64,000 nucleotides of DNA from Aquarana catesbeiana (Eukaryota > Chordata > Amphibia > Anura > Ranidae), in contig NC_133324.1 in assembly GCF_042186555.1 (NCBI RefSeq), positions 131,700,696 through 131,764,695 on the forward strand, in the 5' to 3' direction. This document shows, one piece after another, positions 1-11,869 of this stretch. Numbering within the stretch: the stretch's first letter is position 1; the number at the start of each line of letters is the position of its first letter. A program made the translations under genes and the position numbers. Below the pieces are notes generated by a model. The model searched no databases and was not told the DNA's origin. It saw only the letters and a list, made by a program, of their open reading frames with translations.

Positions 1-48
1 TGCATTGTAGTGCAAAGTGGATTTGCCTTTAGTAAATAAACCCAAAAG
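1..48. mobile_element. Right end of a small inverted-repeat DNA element (cut by window edge)
   Basis: The stretch contains GCAAAGTGGATTTGCC followed by a TTTAGTAAATAA-like end. The same terminus closes the complete element at 53678-53930 and, inverted, opens the half copy at 53945. Only one terminus lies in the window, so this is a partial non-autonomous element (MITE) whose other end is upstream. Confidence 0.6.
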
Positions 49-84
49 TCCAAGATACCTAATAATCTAGAGTGCAATTTACCT

Positions 85-290
85 AATGGGGAACTATTTA
101 GATTGACCTGTGTGTCCCCAAGGAAAGACATTGGTAGGGTTTTACCCTCACTTCCTGTTTGGCTATGTGACAGGAAGTGAATAAATTTGAAGGAGTATCA
201 GGGGTGCAGACATCCCCAAAAACTGACAAGACTTCTAATCCCTCTGCACTCTGTCCCCAAGCAAAAATAAAGGATTTCGTTTAGTTTAAC
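85..290. repeat. Probable fragment of a dispersed repeat related to 59957-60362
   Basis: It has a short palindrome-like core in which CACTTCCTGT and ACAGGAAGTG face each other, then a CCCTCTGCACTCTGTCC segment. Both resemble the interior of the element near 60.0-60.3 kb. No ends can be set. The following bases up to 820 show nothing I can name. Confidence 0.3.
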
Positions 291-828
291 TTTGCAAAGA
301 CACATTCCTAAGTTCAACTGTGATGCATGTCAATGGCCCATTTAGACCTTGTTTAATAGAAAACACCAGTTGCCTTTCACTATAAACATTTGTTAGTCCA
401 GTCCTGGAAATCTGCATCTGCCTTACTATTAATTTCCATAAAAATTGGGTGCCTGCAGCTAGATGCGCAGCTGCTGTGTATGTGAGATGCGCAACTGCTG
501 TGTGCGCGGAGGTATGTACCCGTGGCGCACATCTGGTTCCTGGAAGCGATGGACAGCACACAGGAATGACATCACTCCCCTCCCCCTCCTGCTTGTACTG
601 CTGCTCATTTCTTCCCACCACCATTCCCCGCTCACTGTTCTGAGGAAGAGATGATCCTTATTTGCAAATTAAGATAATTTTTTATTTATTTTTACATGGG
701 TGGTTTGTGTGGGTCATGTGTGTATGTCTAAATGATTTGGACTCAAAACACACATCTACTTCCTGTGTACAGATTCACTTCCGGGCCAATGTATATTGCT
801 TCCTGCTTCAGTGTGTGCGTGTGTGTGT

Positions 829-887
<59 letters not shown>

Positions 888-888
888 T
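829..888. repeat. (TAGA)n microsatellite
   Basis: An almost pure run of about 14 GATA/TAGA tetranucleotides, bordered on the left by a GT-rich stretch and on the right by TATATCTACATATG. It produces an artefactual Tyr/Leu/Ser repeat ORF on the minus strand. Confidence 0.95.
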
Positions 889-979
889 ATCTACATATGT
901 AGGCTCTCATGTCCACCAGCAGAGACAAGTTGGATAGATGCCACACTCCCAATTCTGGAGGCATAATAATGGTCTAGCA

Positions 980-1128
980 CAGGGGTCTTCAAACTACGGC
1001 CTCCAGTTGTTCAGGAACAACAATTCCCATCATGCCTAGTCGTGTCTGTGAATGTCAGGGTTTTACAATGCCTCATGGGATGTGTAGTTCCACAAAACAG
1101 CTGGAGAGCCGTAGTTTGAAGATTCCTG
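980..1128. mobile_element. Short palindromic MITE, hAT-like
   Basis: The left end, CAGGGGTCTTCAAACTACGG, is matched inverted by CCGTAGTTTGAAGATTCCTG on the right, and the arms continue inward as CTCCAGTTGTT / CAGCTGGAG with a CATGGGA-type centre. The layout resembles the element at 8826-8975. It has no coding capacity, and I could not fix a target duplication. Confidence 0.75.
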
Positions 1129-1220
1129 ATCACTCTAGCCTGTCTTGAAAAAAGGTGTTTTTTCATGTGCCTCGTATAATGCCCAAGATATATAGTTTGG
1201 AAAATACAAGTGGGTCATGG

Positions 1221-1425
1221 CACATTTCAAATTTGGCACTTAAGATGGTCATGCACTATGCAATCTGATTGGCCAATCTCTGTACAACTTGATATTTAGG
1301 CAAAATAGGTAATAGGAAGACGCACTTGAACAATTAATTCAAATTATAGGAAATCAAACAGGCTCTTGCACTAAATCTAATTTATTTAAGATCTAACTGA
1401 TTGCAGTGTATGGTCACCTTTAAAG
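1221..1425. mobile_element. Short inverted-repeat element
   Basis: GGTCATGCACTATGCAATC on the left pairs imperfectly with GATTGCAGTGTATGGTCACC on the right, giving about 20-bp terminal inverted repeats around an A/T-rich centre. No ORF. The superfamily is not clear. Confidence 0.6.
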
Positions 1426-1429
1426 ATCA

Positions 1430-2840
1430 AGATCTAAAAATATTAATTTATTGGGTTTAGAAACACTTCTCCGTTCTTTGTAATGTATTGAAAGATTTGG
1501 GTAAAAAAAAAAAAACACATTTTAAAGATATATTAGAAGTGATAGGAATGAGATTAGAATCAAAAGGGTTAATTATCTTAGAAAGCCTACTAATTGCCTA
1601 ACGACACATCCAATGAGATGAAATTAACCAATTGTATTGGGCGTGCGCTGTTAACAATGAGAAAACCGCAGTTACCCTAGTGACAGTTGCAGTTTACATA
1701 TGCAGGGATTTCCTATCGCTATTTGCACTTCAGTGTGCGCCGGTTCGCACGTTCGATTAATGACTTTTCCGGCGCACCAATTAATGTATGAACTGGTGCA
1801 GTGCCTTCTTCTTAGTAAATCACCCCCCAGTGTCTCTGCAAACAGAAACCCCCATGCCCTCTATACTCTTTGTGCCACCGCTCCCTCGTCACTCCTTCCT
1901 CCTCTGCAGTGGCCACGGAAATGGGCTGTGTTAGCGGCCCAGGAGTGATTATGTGACAATGCTCAGGCCTAGTAACTAGCTGGAGCTGGGCTTTAATACC
2001 TTCAATCACCAGTGTGCTTACTCTAAACTACGATTGTACATAATGATGATATATAACAGTGAAAACTTTGTAACGTATGAAATTATAGTGAATCAGTGTG
2101 AATGCCTGACAACAGCAGTTTGCGTTAAGATTGGCACAGTCAGAACACACTAGCAGATGGTTTTTGTCGGGTCAGTGGATGTGTGGAGGAGTTCCAATAT
2201 AGAAGTGTAAAAATTAAAGTTAGGTGTGCGATAAAACAGGATGAAGGGCTTCAATGTAGGATCCTGTCTCATTTCTTCAAACTGGGCCTAGGAGCTTCGG
2301 TATTTTGGCAGTAAGCATATAGGGTCAGTACCTAAAGAAAGGTCTCAGAGCACCAACAGAGCACAGAGATCCATTGATTTGGGGAAAACTAGGAGAAAGC
2401 ACTGCCCAAAGGGTCAAGTTATTGTATTTCTGCCTAATTAAAGAAAATGAAAGCAAATATGTAAAGATGTGATCCCCACTGATTACAGCTCTAGAGTTTT
2501 ATTTGAAATCAAGCTATACACACACAAATTTTACACACAGGTATAAACTTCAAATTTTACCAACATCACAGGTGAAACTACAACACAAACATAAAATACA
2601 GTGATATTCTATGTCTTGGTGCCCAACGTGTGACTGCTCGGCCCCCTTTGGTACTTGCTATGGAGAACCCGATTCTCAGCAAACATAGGGCTGTTATGTT
2701 AGCGATTCAGAACAGGTGCATGAAACGTGTTTCCAGTCTCTAACTTTCTCCAGCACCATGTCTCCAGTAACCAACTTGTCTGTAGTCTCTAACAGTCTTC
2801 TGTGGTATTACAGTACATATTAAAATGTGCTGGTGGCCTA
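1430..2840. other. Unassigned DNA
   Basis: About 1.4 kb of A/T-rich single-copy-looking sequence. The ORFs are short (at most about 80 codons), overlap on both strands and carry no recognisable motif. I see no repeat termini, RNA gene or exon with convincing splice borders. Confidence 0.5.
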
Positions 2841-2845
2841 TTATG

Positions 2846-3197
2846 CATAACTCCCAACTGTTCCTGATTTCGAGGGACTTTCCCTGATTAAGAACGAAGT
2901 CCCTCTGTCCCTCTCCCCCCCTCATTTGTCCCTCATTTTGGTCTGATCTATATAGTTGTATATAAAATGCACTTTTTATCTTTCAAAAAGTGTTTCCCAG
3001 TGCTAAACTGCTGCATTTCTAAGTGATAAAAGTCAGTATAAAGGAATAGTGGTAGTAAAAAAGCACTTGTGGGTTTAACTAATATTTTTTTTGTCTAATT
3101 CTCCTTTAAGGGGACATGGCAGGGGGTGTGTCCTATGCCTACATACTTTTGCTAATAGGTGTCCCTCGTTCCTATCTCAAAAAGTTGGGAGGTATCT
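2846..3197. mobile_element. MITE with CTCCCAACT termini
   Basis: The left terminus ATAACTCCCAACTGTTCC is matched inverted by AAAAAGTTGGGAGGTAT on the right. The interior carries GTCCCTC-type repeats (FGGAC/GTCCC runs). A rearranged relative with AGGGACAAATGAGG / GAACAGTTGGGA lies inverted at 8515-8625. Non-coding. Confidence 0.7.
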
Positions 3198-3439
3198 ATT
3201 ATGCCCTATATGTTATAAGCAACAAAACATTTCCCAGCACATTTACCAGCTAGCCTGCAAAAAAATCCAGTTTAGCCCTATCTAACAGTTCATGTCAAAA
3301 ACAGAGGGTTTAGTTGCACACACTTGCAAATATATGTGAAAGCCACAGCGCCTCGTCAATGTTCCTCTGTATACTGTAGTCCTAACATTATACGTTTGAG
3401 AGTCTCCAGGTTGGAGCACATATAGCAGTGGATAAGTTA

Positions 3440-3820
3440 AAGGGGTTGTAAACCCTCAAGCTTTTTCACCTTAATGCATTCTATGCATTAAGGTGAAACA
3501 TCTCCTGTGATGAAGCACCCCCCCCCCCCAAGAGCCCCCCTTTTACTGGGTCCTGATTGGATAGATTGATCGCAGCGCAGCCATTGGCTCCTGCTGCTGT
3601 CAATCAAATCCAATGACACGGGAGCCGGGGGGCGGGGCCGAGTCCTGCTGTCTGTGTCAATAGACGCAGCAGCAGGACATGGGTGCGCGCACGCACGAGT
3701 GCCCCGAGGGAGAGCAGATCTCCAATGGGGCACTCGAGTAGAGGAGGAGACAGGAGTGCTGCTGAGGGACCCCAGAAGAGGAGGATCAGGGCAACTCTAT
3801 GCAAAAACCAACTGCACAGA
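3440..3820. mobile_element. MITE with subterminal hairpin, related to 25.6-25.9 and 26.3-26.8 kb
   Basis: It starts with AAAGGGGTTGTAAACCC. A perfect 14-bp hairpin follows (TTCACCTTAATGCA, 3465-3478, with its complement 3484-3497), then a C-run. The interior (AGCAGCAGGAGCC / TCCAATGACA and the GCACAGAGGAGGTA segment) matches the reverse complement of the element at 26309-26773. The right end is not clean. The ORFs here are chance products of a G+C-rich repeat. Confidence 0.6.
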
Positions 3821-3839
3821 GGAGGTATCAGTGTTGATT

Positions 3840-4060
3840 ATGGCAGCAAATTTCGATTTCGTTTTAGTCTTAGTCTCAGGACAAAAATGGCATTTTAGTT
3901 TTAGTCCCATTTTAGTCTTCTGCGATTGTTTTAGTTTTAGTCATATTTAGTCGACTAAATCTCCAGTATATTTTAGTCGATGAAAACGTCCTATGTTTTA
4001 GTTGACTAAAATCTCCAGTACATTTTAGTCGACTAAATTCATTTTAGTCGTCTAAAATCC
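3840..4060. repeat. TTTTAGTC-rich repeat, partial copy of the 4192-4749 element
   Basis: The segment is dominated by TTTTAGTC and TTTTAGTCGACTAAA motifs, which are partly self-complementary. The preceding TCAGTGTTGATT resembles the CCAGTGTTAATT terminus of the complete element downstream. Sequence between this and 4190 is unassigned. Confidence 0.6.
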
Positions 4061-4191
4061 AATGGGTGTAATTCAATCATAATGCATTAGTTAACATTTC
4101 TCTACAATTTACAAACTCATTATATACTGCTGGAGTGAAAAATCGAATATGTTATTATTTATGGTATTGAGGTATGAACATGCACTACAGA

Positions 4192-4749
4192 CCAGTGTTA
4201 ATTTTGAAGTCAATTTTCAATTCAGTTTTAGTCTAATGCCCCGTTCCCATTCCGCTCAAGCTTGCCTTGTATACACACGGTCACACAAAAGTTCTCTGAA
4301 CTTTCGACCATCAAGAACGCGGTGACGTACAACACTACGACGACCCGAGAAAATGACGTTCAATGCTTCTGAGCATGCATCAAACTGTTTCCGAGCATGC
4401 GTAGGAATTTTGCGCGTAGGAATTTGTACAGACGATCGGAATTTCCGATCAGAACTTTTTCCGACTGAAAAATTGAGAACATGCTCTCAATCTTTTGCTG
4501 GCCGAAATTCCGCCAGCAAAAGTCCGATAGAGAATACACACGGTCGGAATTTCCGACCAAAAGCTCACATCGGACTTTTGCTGGGGGAATTTCTGATTGT
4601 GTGTACGAGGCATAAGTCTTGACTAAAATGGCATTTTAGTTTTAGTCCTATTTTAGTCTTTTGACAAAAAAAATGCCATTTTAGTTTTAGTCATATTCTA
4701 GTCATCTCAATTGTTTTAGTTGTATTTTAGTCAACGGAATTAACACTGG
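4192..4749. mobile_element. Inverted-repeat element with CCAGTGTTAATT ends, split by a nested MITE
   Basis: A perfect 12-bp terminal inverted repeat (CCAGTGTTAATT at 4192, AATTAACACTGG ending at 4749) brackets TTTTAGTC-rich DNA. The reading is continuous on both sides of the 376-bp insertion at 4237-4612, so this element is the older of the two. No ORF belongs to it. Confidence 0.75.
4237..4612. mobile_element. PIF/Harbinger-like MITE nested in the TTTTAGTC element
   Basis: The ends are TGCC... and ...GGCA, with CACACGGTC-type subterminal blocks on the left and GTGTGTACGAGGCA on the right. It is flanked by TAA on both sides (4234-4236 and 4613-4615), the 3-bp TWA duplication typical of PIF/Harbinger. 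The interior has repeated GGAATTTCCGA-type palindromes. Relatives lie at 21969-22392 and 45523-45972. Confidence 0.75.
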
Positions 4750-5940
4750 TAAGTATGACATTTTTTTTTTTTTTTTTTTTTTAAACAAACCTTTAGATCC
4801 TTTAAGAGCCTACTCCTCCTTAAAGGCACAGGGAAACATTAGATGCCCAGCAAAAGCATAATGACAGCTGAAAGCATCCAATGTCTCCTTACACATAATT
4901 CAGCCGACGAGCTGTGCAGATAAGTGGCACCCCAATCTATACCTAGCCTTTGCACATTACAAACAAAAAACATATACAAGTTGACAACCACTGCCCTATG
5001 TGAACCACGGTATGAGTAAAGTCTGACTCCATCAAACAGAATTAGGATGAAAAAGCACAAGTTCACTTCAAAGAATATTCTATAAAAATAAGAGCTGAGA
5101 CGTTTTCCAAAATGATATAGGCGACAATGGCAACTGATCTGTGATAGATAACTATAAAACAAATGTTAAAGGTTTAACCTATAAATATATGTTTAAATGA
5201 ATGGGGAGTGATGTAATAAACCCTCACCTGTATACAGTATTTCGTTCTTTATACTAATGCTACAGTGAGGTGTAATGATTAAGCATTGTTTACTCTAGCA
5301 GCCTGTGGAAGGAGTGATAAGATATTTAACTGCTAGAGATCATAGAAGGCAGAACACGGTCTTTTACAACACATCTTACCATCAGTTGTTTTGGTCTATA
5401 TTACAAGCAGCGTGTGAGCAATGAAAAAAGAAAATTCATTGACATGCATAATTATCAGTGAGGGGCAAATATCACAAAATATGGCAATTAGGCTAACTAT
5501 AGGGTTACAAGTGCATCGCTTGCTGGATATTAGCAACCCAATCAACATACTGTATATAAACTGCTAAGGAGTTCTGAGGTTATGCACTGCTGAGTGGGGT
5601 GACACAGAGATAGGAGGTCTTTCTTTGCTCATAGGGAGGTGTATAAGGATCTGGAGTGTGCTGCGGCTATATATGGACCAGGAACCACATTTAAGGCTTC
5701 AGATAGCGCTGTTCACCTAAAATGTACAGATTTTGTTTGGCTATCCGCCACATATGTCTCCTTGTGATCACCAGGCCAATTGAACGGGTAATCCCCCATT
5801 CCTCTGATATTGTTGTGCATTACTGATGGCCCTGTTGGGCAGCCACTGATACCCCCGCTGGCAGTGTTTCATCTATTTTTTCTAAGTTGTATGGTGGAAC
5901 ATTTCACATGCAAGACAAAAGTTATGACTGCATAAACTCT
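4750..5940. other. Unassigned A/T-rich DNA
   Basis: After a T-run near 4761-4781 there is about 1.1 kb without recognisable termini or motifs. The longest minus-strand ORF (107 codons, 4839-5162) is Cys/Tyr/Phe-rich with no family resemblance I can name, so I treat it as chance. Confidence 0.45.
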
Positions 5941-5947
5941 TATCTAA

Positions 5948-5988
5948 TATCCCTGATGAAGGTGCTTGAACCAGAAACGCGTCGGGTA
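5948..5988 (+). ncRNA. Hammerhead-ribozyme-like motif (candidate)
   Basis: The core CTGATGA (5953-5959) is followed by a short arm pair GGT...ACC, then GAAAC (5974-5978), GC and GTC. The flanks pair as TATCC with GGGTA (5 bp, one G-T). This matches the order of hammerhead core boxes, except for an extra A between CTGATGA and stem II. An AATAAA lies at 6152-6157. Similar motifs occur at 19299-19339 (minus), 24309-24354 and 62469-62513. Activity is unproven. Confidence 0.4.
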
Positions 5989-6308
5989 CTGGAGATCATT
6001 ATACACTGGAGTGTAACAATTACTTGTGTGTCGTATATACCACTTGTTGTGTTTTTTGTCTTGTTTATACTTTTTTGTATATTTGTGTAGTATTTTTTTA
6101 TGTCTTTTTAACCATTGGTCATTGTATGATCAAATGATTTTATGAACATATAATAAATTACATTTTTTCAAATTCTTTTGTGTGGTTGCTGCCTACAAAG
6201 TCCCAACAAAGGGGGAAACTTTTTTCTTGATAGACAATTAGGGATGTGGCAACAACACACTAATCTGACACGGTGAAACCCTCTTTTTTTGTTTTAGGTT
6301 ATGCATTA

Positions 6309-6699
6309 GGCCCCTTTCAGACAGGCATTCCGATTAAGCCCACCTGTTCATTTTTCATGTCTTGATCGGAATGTCCATTTATCCCTATGGACAGGTGGAT
6401 AGAAACAGACTTGTGTTAGTTTTCACCCGCCCACCTCCGAGTCCGATCAGGCCCACTAAAGAATATGAGAGAGGGCTCTGTCCTCTTATGTTTTGGTGGA
6501 GTGGATCGGAGGTAGCTGGGTGTAAATTGCCAGTCTGTTTACTCCCGGCCGCCCAAAGAGTACAGCAGGCTCTGCCCATGTCCGCTCTGCAGAAACTGAG
6601 TAGACATGGATGTGTCGTTCTACCACTCTGCTCCAATCAGTAGGGAAATCACAGATCCCCTGCTGGTCGGAACGGAATCTGCTCCATGTGAAAGGGGCC
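6309..6699. mobile_element. PIF/Harbinger-like MITE with GGCCCCTTTCA ends
   Basis: GGCCCCTTTCAGACA on the left is matched inverted by GTGAAAGGGGCC on the right. A perfect TTA duplication flanks it (6306-6308 and 6700-6702). It has no transposase, and the overlapping ORFs on both strands are incidental. Confidence 0.75.
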
Positions 6700-6702
6700 T
6701 TA

Positions 6703-8514
6703 AGAAAGAAGTATATGACTTCCTCAATAGGGCAGTGATGTCACAGGTGGTAGAAAATCCCACCCCACCCACCAGTGGAGTAAAGCTGTACACATATCGA
6801 AATGGAGCTGGTTCAGCAGGAACCAGACGAATTTCAATATGTGTGAACCCTGTCTGTTCAACAGAAGCTGGTTGTTAGAGTGGCTTCTATCAAATGGTCT
6901 TGCTGGAAAAGCAGCATTTGATCAGTGCTTTCAGACAATGGCTGCAGCGCTGATCAGTGTATTCTAATGTGGTGGGAAGGGGGAGAGAAGGAGGGGGGTC
7001 CTCGCTGTCAGAATACAATCAATAGCGAGGCAAGGGAAATCCCTACATCCACATTACTTGTGTGGATGCAGGAATCTGTTTTTCTTTCGATCGACACGCT
7101 TGTTGAATGAAAAAAAAAAAAATTGTCCATGTATTCCCTGCTTAACAGCAGCTATAGCAGCCCATGCAGTTGCTATGGAACCTGGGGTGTGATGTTTCTA
7201 ATATAGAGGGGCTGACGTCAGATATCAGGATTTTTGCTAGTCAAAGATTCCCCTCTCTGTGCAGTAAGAAGCATTTGGTTTAGCTGCCTTAGCAGTGTAG
7301 ATTTACTGCCCTCTGAACTTCTGCTATAGGTTGAACGTGACTGAGGAGGCTGCAGAAGTAGGCACTCACAGCAGTCAGTTGACTGAGCTGCGGTCATCAT
7401 TGGAGGCTGGCTGCCTAAACCGGGAAGAGGCAGATGGCTGCCGATAACTAAGAAGGACTAAAATGTATCCATGGGACCCGACTTCTGCACCTGATCAACA
7501 TATCGCAGCAGGACAATGCTGGATCCGCTGGGCAGGTGAGACTCTGAATCCAGGAAAATGAAGTTCCTCTAAGGCTAAATTTAATTTTTTTTTTTAACGT
7601 CCTCTCCTCTCTGGTCCTGTCCCCTGCATTAATTGCTTTTTGCTAGATGTCTGCAGTCTTCTGAAGACTGAGGACATACTATCAGTGCAGGGCATCATAG
7701 ACTCCTGAGCAGGCTTTAAAAGTTTATCGATGTAGAGTGCAGCCCTGGTGTCTTAACATCAGAGATAAATCGGAAGAGGACCCCGCATGTCACCCGACCG
7801 GCTTGAAGACATCCAAAAAGCTTTAAAATGCACACCGGGGGCCTCAAGGAGGGGGGGGGGGGGTCTCAGAGTTGGGCTTTAAGCATACTATAAGTTTGAG
7901 AACAAAATAATGCACTGAAAAAAATAAAGTATGACATACTGGTCACTGGAAATGTAAAAAAAAAAAAAAAAATCTAAATTCCTACTAATGCAAAAAAAAA
8001 AAAAAATTAAATGAAAATGTCTGCTATAAGAATAATGGACATGACACAGAAAATGAGATTTGTTTTCCTAAGCTGATACAGTAGTGTGGGGGTTTGCGTA
8101 TAAACTGGTTAAGCTAGTTTTTTAGTGAGTAGATAAAGGCATCATTGAAAATGCAGCAGAGAAGATTTCTGGCTGATTCCAATCTTTTCATTGTGTGAAT
8201 GCTCAATAATGATTTGCACTCTAGAAACATAACACAGGTAATGCTTCACACATCTCATTGGTACTGGTGACTGCTCTGGATGGAATAACCTTCCATACTG
8301 GTGGACATGGAGAGCCCAACAATATACACCAACCTTATATGGAGAATACACAAAAAATTGGTTAAACCCACAAGAGTTTTTTTTTTTAACCACTACTGTT
8401 CCCTTATACTGGCTTTTGACATTTACAAATGCAAAAATTTGGAAATTGGATGTAAGATACAGCACTGTAAAACACTTTTAAAAATAAATATAACATTTTT
8501 TACACAGGTACTGT
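6703..8514. other. Unassigned DNA with homopolymer runs
   Basis: A stretch without recognised genes or element ends. It holds poly-A tracts near 7110, 7960 and 7990, a G-run near 7850, and moderate G+C around 7480-7860. Short ORFs occur on both strands without motif support. Confidence 0.45.
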
Positions 8515-8625
8515 ATATACATCAGACCAAAATGAGGGACAAATGAGGAGGAAAGAGGGACAAAGGGACTTTGTTCCAAAAGAGGGACAGGCTCTCCAAA
8601 TCATGAACAGTTGGGAAAAATGTTT
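8515..8625. repeat. Fragment of the CTCCCAACT MITE
   Basis: AGGGACAAATGAGG, AGAGGGACAAAGGGACTT and GAACAGTTGGGA are the inverted counterparts of blocks in the element at 2846-3197. Only the subterminal part is present. Confidence 0.6.
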
Positions 8626-8825
8626 GGTCATGGATGATTCCGGCTTCACACAGCTTTCTGTATTAATATTCACTGGACATGCACACTGCTGCTCCTGAAC
8701 TGACGTTTTTGGGGCTTTTGCCGTTGTTTGCCTCAGCCTCTAAAAGCACCTCAATAAAGCCTATGTATCCAAGCACATATAGGCTTTTAGAATGAGTTTA
8801 GGAGCAGCAGAGTTTAGAGCATGAT

Positions 8826-8975
8826 TGCTCAACCTGTGGCCCTCCAGCTGTTGTGAAACTACAAGTTCCATCATGTCTCTGCCTTTGGGAGTCATGCTTG
8901 TAACTGTCAGCCTGTCAATGCGTCATGGGAATTGTAGTTCCGCAACAGCTGGAGGGCCACAGGTTGAGCACCCAT
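8826..8975. mobile_element. Palindromic MITE, hAT-like
   Basis: Long, nearly perfect inverted repeat: TGCTCAACCTGTGGCCCTCC and CAGCTGTTG on the left, CAACAGCTGGAGGGCC and ACAGGTTGAGCA on the right. The GGGAATTGTAGTTCC centre is shared with the 980-1128 element. About 150 bp in all, non-coding. Confidence 0.8.
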
Positions 8976-8979
8976 GGTT

Positions 8980-11430
8980 TAGAGGCAGGCAAAGCTCCTT
9001 CTCCTGAATCCAGAAGAATCGCGCTCAGGAGAGGAGCTTTTGGGCATAAAAACGCTAAGCGCGGCTGAATGCACCCAAGCCATAGACACAGTTAGCACTT
9101 CATCATTTATTAATTTCAATAGGCAAAATTTATTAAGATTCTGGCCAATGAAATAAACACTCAAACACAAAACGCTGCTAAACTTGCCTAAACTGGTTTA
9201 AAGAAAACATTTTTTAGAAATGGCATTTACAATAAATCATTGTGCACAAGGCCTTCATGCAGCACTTTGGTGATATCAAGGGCTACACTTGAGGCCTCCT
9301 ATATCAATTAAGTTGACCACCACTGGGCTATGACATCCAGGCATGGTACATTTTTACATCCAAGATGGACCATTGTAACTATGTATATAACATACATGGC
9401 TGATGTCCTTGGAAGCTGGACATCACTGAAATACACTTCAGTGATCTCCACTTGCTTCCAGGTCCTGTGCCGACTGGCTGACCTGATTAATTCTGAACAC
9501 ATGAGGACAGCCACTATTCCGAGAATGTTTTGCAATTTCTGAATGAATGCAAAACATTCTCTGACTGGACATAGTGGACAGGGGGGGAAGGTGACAATTT
9601 TCCACCTGGCTCCTTTTTTAATCGACATTTGTTGATCCAGTTGTAGTAGACAGGGCCCACCAATTGAGCAAATTTCAGCTGATTCAGCATGAAATCAGAC
9701 AAAATTTGAAGCAAGCATGGCCAGCTTAATACTAGCCAGTAAAAATTTATACCTGATTTGGACCAGCTGGGGGCATGTGATGAAATCATGCATCCCTCAT
9801 AGACACCAAACATCCAGCTGAAATAGCATGCATACCTTTATAGTACAGAGTCCTCTTCAGGCTTGGTAATTACAGGTAGAGATAGGAAACAACTTTGCAT
9901 AATCAACTGCATGAATCTATAACCCAATCTCTTTATTTGCCTAGACACAGCACAAGTACTTTTACTTATTGAAATACATACTATTAGTAATGTAAAATAG
10001 TGTCTTAAAAATTCAATGTTGAGTTGTAATAAATATTAGACTATATAAGGATTGCTCAATATTCTTATCACACAACCCGATTTATGGAACTGTCTGTACA
10101 AGGCGTTAACAATACAGTATATGGAAAAGCAGATTGATCATTGAGTGAAAAAAATTGGAGGTGTCCTTATATTGGAGATAGGACTCCTGGCATGGGGGCA
10201 CTGTTACCTGGGTTAACCTAGTAATTCAGACTAGTACAGAGAAAGTGAGAGGCCATCCTTCAGGAGTGCATCTAAAAACCCCAGAAGAAAAGAAAAGTAG
10301 TGGTGTCAAAATGATAAGCAGGTTTAATAGCGCATTTTTTTGTGCATTCATTCTTCACAGTGCATGTAACTAGGGTGGGAGAAGGATGTCCTTAGCCTCC
10401 ATATACTATATAACTACAACATTGCTCTTCTTGATTTCTCAACTTAGGCAAGATAGATCACATGGTCTTCAGCTACCAATCTATAGAAGCTATGGTAACC
10501 ATTATGTTTTTAGACTCTCCCCATCTGGCAGGCTTGCAGTAAGATAAAATGGCCATTTAATCAGTTTTGCCCCCCCCCCCCCCCCCAATTCAACCCCAAT
10601 AAATACACTGACTGAGTAACATGGATTTGAAATGGCCACAGCAGCCCCTTATTAAACCACAATGGAACAATTAACAATTTGATTATTAACCAAAAAAAAA
10701 AATACCCGATAAATTATATGGCAACTGTTGGATTCTTGGATGGGGTCTTTGGTGTCCATTATCCTAAAGGTTTGATTATGATCCAACCCTGTCCCTAGCT
10801 TTACCCCACCGATTTGGGGACAGCTCTAAATTGACCAACCAGACCATTCGGTAAGGACAACCAATATCAAAACAGGAAACACCATACAACCAGATGTGCC
10901 CCAAATTTTGTAACCATCCCACTATTCCAGAGACCCCCAAAGACTGCCAACCTGCCAAGCTGCTGTGACAAATCTTCCCTTAATCTGACCCAGTTGATGT
11001 ACAAGAAATGGGGCAAGATTGGTGGGATGGCTTTCTCAATTTGTCCAGACTTTTACAGTAATCTCCCAGCAATCTACCCCTATGGCTCCTCTCAACAACT
11101 TGACCATCAATCTTCAATCAAGTAAGGTGGCTTGTACCTACATTGACCTCTTACATTTTAATTATTTCTTAAGACTGTTCTTACCCTAGTCATGTAGCCT
11201 ATACATTATATTATTCAGCCAGGTCTATCTTTAAAAAGTCTACAGATTCGGTTTAAAGCTATGCATGGTCAAATGACTTTTGAAGGTAAAACTGTCTGTA
11301 AATGAATGCCTCAGGACCCTTGTATAAGCACTTCTAGAACAGCATGACTATATAAGTGTCTCTTCAACCAGTGTGACAGCTATCCTTGTTAAAAAAACTG
11401 AATAGGAAGCCATGGAATGCATACAAGCAC
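8980..11430. other. Unassigned DNA
   Basis: About 2.4 kb with no supported gene. It contains a C-run (10570-10586), scattered A-runs, and overlapping ORFs of about 60-106 codons on opposite strands around 9.3-9.8 kb without motifs. I see no terminal inverted repeats or splice-flanked exon. Confidence 0.4.
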
Positions 11431-11699
11431 AGCAAGTAAAGCTGCACGATTCTGGCCAAAAGGAGAATCATGATTTTTTTGCTTAGAATAAAAAGATCAC
11501 AATTCTCTCACAATTCTTGCGACGCAAAATCTTTCACATTATACAAAAAAAAAAAAAAAAAAAAAAGGAAAAGGCTAACTTTACTGGTTAGTTTTTTATT
11601 TTATTTTTTTAATTCATTAAAGTAATTTTTTCCAAAAAAATTGCATTTGAAAGACCGCTTCGCAAATACAGTGTGACATAAAATATTGCAACAACCACC

Positions 11700-11701
<2 letters not shown>

Positions 11702-11795
<94 letters not shown>
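11702..11795. repeat. (TA)n microsatellite
   Basis: About 94 bp of uninterrupted TA dinucleotides, fully self-complementary, lying inside the left arm of the GCTGCACGATT element. Confidence 0.97.
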
Positions 11796-11797
<2 letters not shown>

Positions 11798-11869
11798 GCT
11801 TGGGGGTTGTAATTTTCTAGCAAAAAAAATGATTTTAACTTGAAACCAACAAATGTCAGAAAAAGGTGT

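Noticed and set aside
4839..5162. 107-codon minus ORF as a host exon
   Set aside because: No motif, no convincing splice borders, and composition expected by chance.
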